Position numbers and translations under genes: made by a program. Below are positions 21,944 to 31,834 of a DNA stretch of 64,000 bases, one piece after another. How positions within the stretch are numbered: the first letter of the stretch is position 1; the number at the start of each line of letters is the position of its first letter. The DNA is from Cladocopium goreaui (lineage: Eukaryota; Sar; Dinophyceae; Suessiales; Symbiodiniaceae). Location of the stretch: contig CAMXCT020002767.1 in assembly GCA_947184155.2 (NCBI GenBank), positions 23,704 through 87,703 of the forward strand. The letters are read 5' to 3'. The notes under the pieces are model-generated. The model ran no database searches. It was given only the letters and a program-made list of their open reading frames with translations, and was not told the origin of the DNA.

Positions 21944-24900
21944 TTCGAAGCAAGAGTTTCAACTTGAAGTATTTTTGCGGCATCCACGACATGATCATAG
22001 GACCGTACAAGTAGCAGCATTTCATGGAATTCACGGTCATTGTTTGGATTCTCATTCTGGTAGGATCCAGCGTTTGCTCGCTATGCCAGCTCCTTATTAA
22101 GCAGATTGCCTTGATATGTTTGAAGATAGATTAGTCACTATTAGTCAAAATATGATGTCGCCATAAGGTCGGTTTACTGTAAGCACTGCAAGGACTTATT
22201 TCGCATGATCATGATTGAAAGTCTTTCCATAGGTTCAGATGGTTCAGACTCTTTAGGGAGAGATCTTGCAGCTTGCAGGTACACGAAGCCAATAAGGAGG
22301 CTTCAGGCAAAGCCCTGGCAAAGCAACACGCCAAGCTGCTTGACAAAATTGACGGCCAAAGTTGAAGTATATCATTAACCGCCCAGCGCCATTCGATGTC
22401 CTCGGCGAAATGACATCCTAAGACCCTACGACATAATTATGCTGATGCTGGAAAAGAGATGAACCATGTGCCACAATGCAAATGGAACAAATCAACATTC
22501 TTGACAGGATCTTCCGCTTAGAACTGTCTTTGCGAGCGCATGCCATTGTTTCCTGATGATGATGATGATGATGATGATGAGCGGCCCTCTTGAGGTTTTC
22601 ACCGTACTATTTACCAGCGCAGGCAAGCAGTTCCTCTTGCAAACAGTTTGGCAAAGAGAGTTTCTGTTGACTGAGTTAACCGAGATGATGTCGCATTGGT
22701 AGAATAAAAACATCTAGAAGCCTTGTCTATGCAACTTGAAATTTGCTGTCTGAGTCTGTCCGTTGCTCAGGGCTTCATGCACCCTGCGAGGCAGGAGTTT
22801 ATGGAGGGATCAGCACAGCACTAAGTGGCACGATGCACTTCCCAACTGTCCCAATAGATGGTCTGGTCAGTCGTCCCATGCATCTCCAGACGGCCCTTGC
22901 GCCCAAAGAAACTTTGCCAATTAGTCTAAATTAGTCTAAATCAGCTTAAATGAATCATGAGAAGAAAACACAATGCTTGATCCTCCAGTGCCTAAATTAT
23001 CATTATGGAGCAGCCTGTGAGTTTCCCTGGAAGATGCTGAGATACTGTCAAATGTTGTTCTGCTAAAGCTCCAAAGTCTAGCAGATTTTAGTGCAGCCAT
23101 AGCCATTTCTTGGGAATGACATTGCTCTTATGCAAGGAAGTTTTTCACGTGGGAGTTGTCAATCGCAAGCTTCGAAGTCTTAGGTCCAGCCTGAACTGAA
23201 TTTGTGGTGGCGAGACAGCCCAGCCCTGACTGCTGCATTCCGGCGCCGTTTGGGTGAGGCGAGGGGCATGGTGCAATTCCATGCAATTCCCCCAAATTTG
23301 AGTCTCGTCGGTCTTAACTTTGCCACGATCCTGGCAGGACCGGGGGAAAACAAACCGATACGTTTGATTCATTCCTCATAGGACGTGATGAATTTAGTCT
23401 TTTGAGAGTCTACTAGCGTGGATGAGTCGCAAACAACACATTGTGGACATGCGCAATTAGTTGGGCTTGGGTAAGCTACGAAGATGGTGCAAAACGTCGT
23501 GGATTCAAAAGTGGATGAAGCATAAAGCGAGATAAAACATGGAATAAAGGTCTTATCGCACAGGGCAGGTACAAGTATTCTGATAGTTTCTTGCAGATGG
23601 ATCATGGTGCGAATTGGAACTCCTAAGTAAACAAAAATATAGTATAGACATGAATCTACGCCGCAGATGATGGATTTCTTGCCTGCAAGCCACTGAAGAT
23701 CACTGAAGCAACAATCTTCGGAGGCAAAGTCGTTTGAGCAAGCCCACCCGGATCATCGCGAACCTTCTAGATACCTGGCGGCACAGAGCAATACCCAGCG
23801 TCCCCCAATGGTGTCCTGGCGAAGAGTCTTGAGACTTTGCAAAAGAGCCAAGTGAGCCACACGATGGCCCACAAAAAGTCCATTTGGTAGATAAGTAGTG
23901 ACTAAGTAGTGACTAAGTAGTGACTAAGTAGTGACTAGGTAGTGACTAGGTAGTGACTAAGTAGTGCTGATTTGTGTTGCAGTATATGTTGTTGCGAATC
24001 TGTGAGGTTTTCGATATGGAGAAACCTTTGGCGGTGGTGGCAGAAACAATCGGATGGTCTGCTCCTGAGCACAGTTGAACGCCGAGGTGAAGTGATGAGG
24101 AATGGATAGAAATGGTACATAGCATTACATAGCTCTCCCACAAGTAATCTGCCTGGAATGGTATGGTATGGTCGGCGTCGCCCTGTAGCGACCATGGCCG
24201 TGTCTTCAGCATTTGTTCAGCCTTTCAGCTGGCTCTGCAGATCCACAAGCGGGAAAAGACGCATCGATACCGACACTTGCGGCCATACTGAGAATGCCGT
24301 CGGATCTGTTGCGCTGTGACATCTGACGCAACATAATTCAGCATCATGACACAACAGAATTCAACATCATGACACAACATAGACATACATAGACACTACC
24401 TATCACAACCTTATGTCCACATAGGCTGGAGAGTGACTTCTTGAGTCTGAGCCATAAATGCAGCGAACCTGTGCCAATAGATTTCATAAGTTCGTTTCAG
24501 CCAGCCTTAGCAGTCAGACAATAGCTGCTTAGAATCTCTGATGAGAATCTGAAAGAAAAGTTGCGATGGAAGCTTACTGAGACTTGCGGACTCTTGCAAT
24601 GAGATCTCCAGTCTGATGTCACCTTTCTACACCTTTGGACTCATACACTCACAATCCGGACAATGCAAAGTGGAGAGACCTCTCAATACTATATAGTCGA
24701 TCTGGCTTGCATCAGCCTTGGTTGAACTACTCAGAGTCCCCCCTATGGGCTTCAGCATTAAGCCTGCTAGGACCATGTTTGATTTTGGGACTGCATTGGA
24801 ACCATGCTGCGACTGTGGAAACGTCAAGTTGAGTGCTCAAGTTCTACCAAAGTCCCTCACCATGGCGCTCCCGACCATTACGCCGGAGCTTGCAGGGCAG

Positions 24901-25910
24901 ATGGTTGACAAGGCGGGGAACTCAACACTTCACCAGGGAGTGTGTGCATTACATCACAAGCAAAGGTCGTGCAATCAATCATTCTTTCTTTCCCTTTCCG
25001 GGCCGCAAACCCAAGAGCTTCCACTTCAGCTTGTTCCTCCTAATTCATATAATTATCATATTTGGCTGAATTTCTCAGAGCAGCCCTTGACACAGTTCCA
25101 CTGTGTGTCGACATTCCCCTCAGCAGTCTCCGCCCTAAAATCCGTGGAAGCAAACCTGAATACTTTTTAGAATAGCATTGAAGTTGTAGGGTCGGTCATC
25201 CCACAATTCTGCCGCCATTCTGTAGCATTTCCGAGTTAAAAACAAGTTGAACATGCTTCCTTCGCTGCCGATGCGGAATAATTTCAAACTCAGCAAAAGC
25301 ACCTCTCAAGTCTCTCCGCAAAAAAAAAGGCCTTGCGCCGGATTTACATTTAACGGCTGGAGGCCACTTGGTGGTGTGAGCATTAAATACAATGCGTTCT
25401 CTACAATATGTCGGCGGTGTGCATACACTGCATGCTGCACGTAGATACTTGTACACAATGCTTTCGGTTCACCAATATTCCAACACCGTTGAAGTGAGAG
25501 CTGAGATGTGAAGGAAGAGTCGGTACAATTGGAATTCTCAGGAGCTTTTCATTTTGCCCAAGATTCAGGTACAGAGGTGCTTACTTCAGCTTACTTCAAA
25601 CAGAAAGATGGTATTGCTGCTACAGGGTGCTGCTATTGGGTGCTGCTTCAGGTGTAACCTTTCTGTTTTGTGCCATCGCTGGCTGCCGCAACAGGGTGTT
25701 GGAGGGTTTGGCTGCGATCTCACATGTGTGCTGTTTGTCATGCTGTCTCCTTAGAGATCTTAAAGACTGGAATTGATGCTACGTGAGGAGGTCAAAATTA
25801 TCAACCTCCAAATGAATGGTTCTATACTAAATCATCTAAAATCGACAATTAATGTGGGGTTTGTGGGCCCAGTGGGACACGAAGCTTGAGTCATACCAAG
25901 CCGTACTTTT
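21944..25910. other. Intergenic or intronic sequence, no gene recognised
   Basis: Contains GAT microsatellite 22553-22580 and an 11-bp tandem repeat GTAGTGACTAA of about seven copies at 23887-23968. Open stretches near 24860-24950 (ITPELAGQMVDKAGNS) and 25250-25440 lack supporting splice sites. Confidence 0.4.
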
Positions 25911-25918
25911 TTTTGCAG

Positions 25919-25992
25919 AGGCCATCGCTGCATTGGAAGATGAGGAGACAAAGAAGAAAGTGGAAGGAATCCTCACAAAAGCGAAAGAGGCG
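25919..25992 (+). CDS. Probable short exon, helical protein
   Basis: A poly-T tract and TTTTGCAG acceptor are followed by EAIAALEDEETKKKVEGILT and KAKEA, then the donor GCG followed by GTTTGA. It is a strongly charged amphipathic helix of 25 residues, typical of a coiled-coil segment. The function is unknown. Confidence 0.4.
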
Positions 25993-27090
25993 GTTTGAAA
26001 CGAGACCAAAATATCCAAACTCCAGAGCCAAAATGAGCAGAACTGTTGTCGCATGTGAGGACATGATACAAGCGCTAGACTGGAATCCTGACGCAGTTTC
26101 TCAGAGTTTTTCCTGTTTGTTTAGCCTAATTGGTGGTCACGAAGCAAACATACTCTAAGAATGAGAACGCAAAGCTGCCGTTGATGACGGCAACCAATAA
26201 AATTATGTCTACTCAGACAGAATGGAATTCCTTTTCCCCTGGTTGATACAAGAAGATTCGAAGCTTCTAGAATTTCAGAGTGCATTTTGAGGAACGCAGG
26301 AATAGCTTGATTACCCATTAGCAGCCGGTCGGCATCTAACTCCCGCATTTGTGGTGTGGCCTGCGTCGGCGTAAGAGCTTTTGCGCAAGGATTCTGAAAT
26401 TTGCAATGCTCTTGACGAGCACGTTTTCACACGGTTCACTTCATGTAGGCAACATCTGTTGAAACCATAGCTGTTGGCTTGCGACAGCGGTTCCGTGCGC
26501 CTGCAACTGCTATAAGCCAAAAGCCAAGAATTTTGCAGCCTCTTCTCATTGGCTTATGTCTCAGTCCGCCAGAGCCCTTGTTCTTTGGTTTGCACTATAA
26601 TTTGTGACTGGTCCAAAGGACGTTGCGGCCGAAAATCCTCAAATACAGATTCCCCAGATTCTGGGCAAGATGCGTTTCCACAAGTACTTTTTTATTTAAG
26701 CATGAACAAGTCAATTGTTCCCAAACAGTGTCATCCCATCCAATCAGAGGCATTGATAAGCTAACCCTACCAAGAGCTAGTGATTTCATTTTTTCCCAAA
26801 AGCATCTTCGATGCTTGGCATTGGGTTCTCGTTTAGTCTGCAAACTGCGTCGAGAGGGATCACGCTGGCAAGGACGGACGGAAATAGAAGGGAAGGAAAG
26901 GAATGGGAAAGTACGGGAAAAATAGGAGAAACGTCAGGAAAAAATCGGAAGCACGAACGATGTGGACGCAAGGGAGCGGACGGAAAATTAATGAAAGCGG
27001 TAGGTTGGCGTGAGGGCGGTGGATGGGACTGAGCGTTTGGACTCAAGGGAGTGGACCGAAATGGAAGGGAATAGGGCAGGTACGCATGAG
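25993..27090. other. No gene recognised; left flank of the duplicated unit
   Basis: The part from about 26860 on is purine-rich on the plus strand (gggaaaggaatgggaaagtac) and gives Pro/Ser-rich shadow ORFs on the minus strand. It ends with AGGTACGCATGAG directly before the 3-kb repeat, which resembles the core of the retroelement (see findings). Confidence 0.5.
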
Positions 27091-27887
27091 CGAGACAGGT
27101 GGGGATAAGCCGGGGAACGTGGGTGAGGACTGCGTGGAAGCAAGGGAGTAAATGTCCTTCCAATAAAACCTCACTTTACCGGCTCTTCACTTTGTTCATC
27201 CCGCGGTTCTTTCTACCGGTGTCTCATTCCTTCCCACTCCACTCGGTTCCCCTTGTCGGTTCGGCACGTGAAGGGAAGAGAAAGATTAAAACTGAACCGA
27301 CGAAGGGAAAGGGGAACCGCTGGTTACGCCTGACAGCCGGCCACCAGTCAACACGGGAGGGACGGGGATGGAAAAGGAGAGGGTGTCTTTGTTGGGGCCA
27401 CGTGGGGCCTCATTAGGGCTTGTTGAGATCATTTTGGGTCAATTTGCGAACATATTGGGGCCCCAGTCTTCTAGTGGATTTGGTGTTTATACAAATGCTT
27501 TCCGGCTCGTGGATTTATCAGTTTTTTTTTGCTCGCCCGCTGCGTTATTTGCCTTCATCGATTTCCTTCGCGCTTCACTGTCCGGGCCCCAAAAGTGTAG
27601 AGAAGAGCCAAAATCATACTACCAGATACTACCAGTGTATTAGCAGATATGTGCAGTGCAGTGTAGGTGTCATTCCAAATGTTTGACTGAGTGTGCCCTA
27701 GTTTGCGCTGACTCTCATACCGAATTTGACATAACACAGGCTCAACATTCAACCTTGGCAGGTAGCCTTAGGCAGGTAGTCGGCAACGCTTTCAAAACTT
27801 GCAAGCGCTGGTAGGCTGAGATGCACTTCCCTCGTTGCCTTTGCTTCTGGTTGCTTTGCAATTCCTGGTGTGGATTGGCAGTTTTGA

Positions 27888-29324
27888 ATGAAGACAGGCA
27901 GCTCAGTGAAAGACGGGGACAATGCGACCTCAGTCAACGTTTCAAGTGCAGAGACTGGCCAAAAGGATGATAAGAAACACGACATGGAAATTGAGACGCA
28001 GCTGAACAACTTCATGCAGCCACACTCGTTGCAACCTTTCTACTTCATTCCAATCAGTAGCTGCGTCATCGTCGTGTTGCAGTTCTCCATCTTCGGTTTC
28101 TCTATAAAGTTCAAACCCGCTGAAGCGGAGTGTTGCATCTACAAGAAGTGTGTCAACCGCCTGAAGTCCCTTGCAAAGGAATTAGGCACGATAGCTTTCA
28201 TCTTACTGGCTTTAGTCACTTGGAGACATGATGTTCTCAAGTGGAAAGCGATGCCTGCTGAAGACCAACTGGAGACATTCTGCTACTTCTTGGTGGTCTT
28301 GGTGACCTCCCCCAACACCAAAGCAGCACTGGCACATTTTGCGATCTTGCGCGTCCAGTCACCTACAGCTGTATTTGGGGTCAATCCCAAGTACAGAAGC
28401 CTGCCAGGTTGCGGCATACCTGTCTTCCCCTGCACAGCCAGCTGGATGACACCATTGCAGTGGTTGTACACGATGATTCTGTTGCCCTATGAAATACTTT
28501 GGATGATTCATTCGTGGTTCACGCGAATGCTTCCGGACTGTTGCACCCCCGGACTCTTGCCAGTTATAGGCGCCGCGGTCAAGCCCGTGGGAACATGGTT
28601 TCTGTGCGTGGGACCAATTTTCATCTTTCCATTTTGGCTCTTGCTCGTCGCGATGAGCCTGGGGCTTTGGAGTTATGCCCGTAGCAAGCTGATTTGGTGG
28701 TGGGGGATGAGTTGGCCATTTTGGGCCATGATTCTACTGCAGTTCTGGGCTGTGTTCGTGTGCATTTTGTTTGCAATCATCTACCTAGTGTACGTGATTT
28801 TGACAGGAGGGGTGCAACCGATACACTCAACCAAGAAGAACGCAAAAGATTTACAGGTGGAACAGCAAGCCCTCTGGAATCTACAGCCTCAGGCGGTCCA
28901 AGAGGATTTTTTCCTACCAGTTGGACAGAGTGGAGTTGAGACCCAGCAGGGCGAGGCACATGCTTTGGAAGCGCAGCTATCTGTTGCAGAAGACGCACAT
29001 GCACTAGAAGAACAGCAGATTGTCCCAGACTTGACGACGCTTACAGCAGGTTTGAAGTGTCAGATTGTGTCCGCGGCACTTGCTATCCAGGCCAATTACG
29101 CTGTCTTGCAGCTTTTTGTCATTGTCTTCTGCCGACTTCTTCTACACAGTGATTCTGAGAAGAATGCGGTCAATGCCTACAAGACCACGATATCAGAGCG
29201 TCACATTGCAACCTGCATGGACTACCTCAACAGCTTGGTCACACAGGCCGATGCTGCTGTTGGGTTCAGCGCCCTTGTGCGCCTCTGGTGCCGCCAAGCA
29301 TATGCTGCCTGGAACGTCCTTTGA
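27888..29324 (+). CDS. Multi-pass membrane protein, left copy (N-terminus altered)
   Basis: An intronless frame of 478 codons encodes an unrecognised membrane protein. Hydrophobic segments include FIPISSCVIVVLQFSIFGF, then about five more with Trp-rich stretches (LIWWWGMSWPFWAMILLQ, CILFAIIYLVYVIL), and a last one (YAVLQLFVIVFCRLLL). A hydrophilic loop holds an internal repeat (EAHALEAQL / DAHALEEQQ). Compared with the copy at 37994, eight bases are missing near 27907, so the upstream signal-like N-terminus is out of frame here. The frame would have to start at MKTGSSVKDGDNAT, or this copy is a pseudogene. Near the C-terminus Cys replaces Tyr (ATCMDYL against ATYMDYL). The absence of introns contrasts with the host exons nearby and could mean a retroposed origin. 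Confidence 0.55.
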   Translation: MKTGSSVKDGDNATSVNVSSAETGQKDDKKHDMEIETQLNNFMQPHSLQPFYFIPISSCVIVVLQFSIFGFSIKFKPAEAECCIYKKCVNRLKSLAKELGTIAFILLALVTWRHDVLKWKAMPAEDQLETFCYFLVVLVTSPNTKAALAHFAILRVQSPTAVFGVNPKYRSLPGCGIPVFPCTASWMTPLQWLYTMILLPYEILWMIHSWFTRMLPDCCTPGLLPVIGAAVKPVGTWFLCVGPIFIFPFWLLLVAMSLGLWSYARSKLIWWWGMSWPFWAMILLQFWAVFVCILFAIIYLVYVILTGGVQPIHSTKKNAKDLQVEQQALWNLQPQAVQEDFFLPVGQSGVETQQGEAHALEAQLSVAEDAHALEEQQIVPDLTTLTAGLKCQIVSAALAIQANYAVLQLFVIVFCRLLLHSDSEKNAVNAYKTTISERHIATCMDYLNSLVTQADAAVGFSALVRLWCRQAYAAWNVL

Positions 29325-30104
29325 AGCTTCGGCGCAGTTTCCATCAGGTCTCCGGAACAGGTTGATGAGCAGCTTCAGGTGCCCAAGTTTTTCCATGAAC
29401 AGAAGACGTTCATTTTTTGGGCATGCCGTTGTGTGAAGCATCCCCCGTGTCGTCCCGCAATTGCTGGGCGGACAAATGGGAACTTCACAGTATGGTGAAC
29501 GGCAGACACTTTTTTTAAGGCTTGCATGCAACCATTATGGAAGGCCCACAAGAGGCTTGCCATTTGCACGCATCAGTTTTCCTTGCAGTAGACGACCTTA
29601 CTTCTGCAGTTTAGTTGGTAACTTCCTATGGCCTTGATGGCTGATGGAGAAAAAGAGCAGCACTGTGCGCATCTTATGCATGTGCTTTTGAAGTTTGCTT
29701 TGACGGTGGGAAGCAAAGTTCATAGTCATAATAGTCAGCATTTGCTTTGAACAAAGCCTGTGATTGAACCACCCTCTTGTGTTGTGTAGCTATTTTAGCA
29801 CTGAGTTCGTTTCCTTCCCTTTCGCAAGCTACTCGCTCCACGCCAAGGTTATGAAGTCATCACAAGTTTCAAGGTGCATTCCAAGCATCGGCCAAAAGAA
29901 AGGATCCGGTTAAAGCAATCCTTGAAAGAATGACCATACCAAAAAGTCTTCAAGACATGATTTTCAGATTTCGGATTTCAGCCTTTTCTTGTGGGGGGAA
30001 TCCCAACCCCTCGAGGTATATCATATAATTTCGTTCATATCCGACACACACACACAAACACACACGCACACATTCAATCACATTCATATATACACTGTAT
30101 ATAT
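29325..30104. other. 3' part of the duplicated unit, no further gene
   Basis: Untranslated or intergenic sequence with a CACACA microsatellite at about 30045-30070 and a TATA tract at the end. Minus-strand ORFs here are shadows and are identical in both copies. Confidence 0.5.
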
Positions 30105-30162
30105 ATGTATACTCCAAAAGGGAGAGGTATGCACGAGCGCCTGACACCCTGAAGTTCTGGCT
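30105..30162 (+). repeat. A1 terminal repeat of the retroelement
   Basis: 58 bp identical to 36988-37045. Its first 43 bp (ATGTATACTCC to CTGACACC) are also the right end of the element at 37220-37262. It is presumably where the recombinase acts. Confidence 0.85.
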
Positions 30163-30433
30163 TAAGTTCCCCACCCTTCTTGCTCTCAGGCCCTCCTGTG
30201 GGGTAGAGAGCTGAGATTGGTGGGGGATTAAGTGTTGGATTAAATCCTCCCTGGCCTGGCCTCCTAGTGGGGTAGGTCAGGGGGGTAGACTTGTGCGGTG
30301 TGTACTGCTCTGGCTCCCCTTGGTGGGGGTAGGGCAGAAATCAGTGTGAGATCGCATTGGAAAGGGTGTAAAGGCCAGGAAGGGGGATTTGAATCCCTAA
30401 CCCCAGGGGCTTGAGCCCTTGGGTTCCTGAGCC
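30163..30433 (+). promoter_or_regulatory. 5' leader of the retroelement
   Basis: 271 bp between A1 and the first ATG. It contains three imperfect repeats around TGGGGTAG (near 30198, 30275 and 30325), G-rich on the plus strand. It probably includes the promoter or RNA packaging sequence, but no known motif was identified. Confidence 0.35.
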
Positions 30434-31834
30434 ATGGCTGAGATGGAAGCCATCAAGAAAAAGCTCTTAGAAAAGGGGGGCACAGCAGGAGACTGGGGAA
30501 GCCTCATCACAAATGGGCTTCAAGCTGAAGATCAGCTATGGACTGAAGGGGGCCGATTAGGTGGTGACGTACTCGCCCAAGCCCGCGCGGTGATGAGCAG
30601 AGACGCCATCTTGGAATATGATTGTGTTGATGACCGGGGTCGAGATCAGGGACAGGCTTTGGTACGCCTTCTTGATTGGGAAGACTTTTCTCGTGGGCTC
30701 CTACGTGCCGAGCATCTGGTGGCGAGTGATGGGTATTATGAGTGGTATGGTAGCCACGAGCTTGCTGGAGGAAAAGGAGTGTATCATATCTGCTCGAACC
30801 CCAGGGGGCAGTGCGCCGAACGTTTAGGGCGTTCAGACAGGCGTCAGCTGATCCACATGCACCGCTGGAGAATGACGAGCCCTTTGGTGATGATGGAAAG
30901 TGCCTATGCCAAACCGGCGGCACTGAAGGCCATGGAGAATTGGGTCAACAATTTTCAGGCTCGGGTCCCTAGCCCTAGTCGTCCTCCGGCTCCCCCAGGT
31001 GCGGGAGGGGGGAATGACACGACAGGTTTGGACAAGGAGGTGGAGGCAGGAGAGGAGGCAGACGAGCCTGCAAAGAAAAAGGCAGCGGCAGCGGTTAAGA
31101 AGGCCCCAGTTGCGGAGGAGGTGAATGAAAAGCCCCCCCGAGGATCGGTTGGAGCTGTGTTGGAAAGAAAGGCCGCTGAACGCCGAGAGACGATGAGGGC
31201 GCGAGAAGTTGAAAAGAAGAGAGCCCGGGAAAGGGCCCGAAGCAGGAGCCGAGGAAGGCGGCGAAAAAGGCGCTCAGATCGGACCAGTTCCGGTGGAGTG
31301 TCTGGCAGTTGCAGTCGCTCCTCAAAGTCGTCGCAGGGTTTTCGAAGGCCCTCTACCCGGGGGGAGGACGATCTGTGGCGGCAGAGCAAAAGAAACCCCG
31401 GGAAGCTGCTCAAGACCACCATGCTGGAGCTGAGTCGCTATTTAGCAGACCGAGCCCCCGGAGCAGAAGAAGAGTCCGACTGGACGAGCCACAGGATGAT
31501 GGCTTACATATCCCAGGTGGTACTGTGCCAACACCCACCACAAGCGATGGGGGTTCGAAACCATCGAGAGTTGGTGACGCTGGGAAAAGCTATAGATCTG
31601 CTACTGAGTGGCCAACTGGGGGAGCTCGGCGATCTGCTGGTGCAGCGCCTGAAGGCCGTAGAGACGGCCGTGGCCGATCAGAATTGGAGCACGGCGCGAC
31701 ACCAAGAGCTCATACCGGCTCAAGCGGCCTCGCTGACAACAGAGCAGGAGAGGAGGAAAGCGGCCCGGATGGAGATCGCCCAAGGGAAGCTCAGAGAGCT
31801 AGTGTCGAAGGGGCGAAGGCAGGACAAATAGGGA
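30434..31834 (+). CDS. ORF1, Gag-like protein of the retroelement
   Basis: 465 residues starting at ATG 30434, MAEMEAIKKKLLEKGG. Residues 1-175 form a globular, Trp- and Tyr-containing part (DGYYEWYGSHELAGGKG, HMHRWRMTSPLVMMESAY). Residues about 175-245 are Pro/Gly/Ala-rich. Residues about 245-300 are extremely basic with Arg-Ser repeats (RERARSRSRGRRRKRR), as expected for RNA binding. The last 130 residues are helical (LSRYLADRAPGAEEESDW and following). No zinc knuckle is visible. Position before the reverse transcriptase and the basic tail suggest a nucleocapsid role; that is inference. Its 3' third overlaps ORF2, which lies in the -1 frame. Confidence 0.65.

Larger units (their letters stand above)
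27091..30104 (+). repeat. 3.0-kb direct repeat, left copy (flanks the retroelement)
   Basis: The stretch from CGAGACAGGTGGGG to the TATATATAT tract recurs at 37263-40285. By eye I find only about four base substitutions, a one-base change in a T run near 27520, and an 8-bp difference near 27907, over 3 kb. That is well above 99 per cent identity, so the duplication is very recent. Outside the two copies the flanks are unrelated: the left copy is preceded by unique sequence and followed directly by the retroelement. Confidence 0.93.

Noticed and set aside
30955..31422. Minus-strand ORFs inside the retroelement
   Set aside because: Antisense shadows of the Arg/Pro-rich ORF1 and ORF2.
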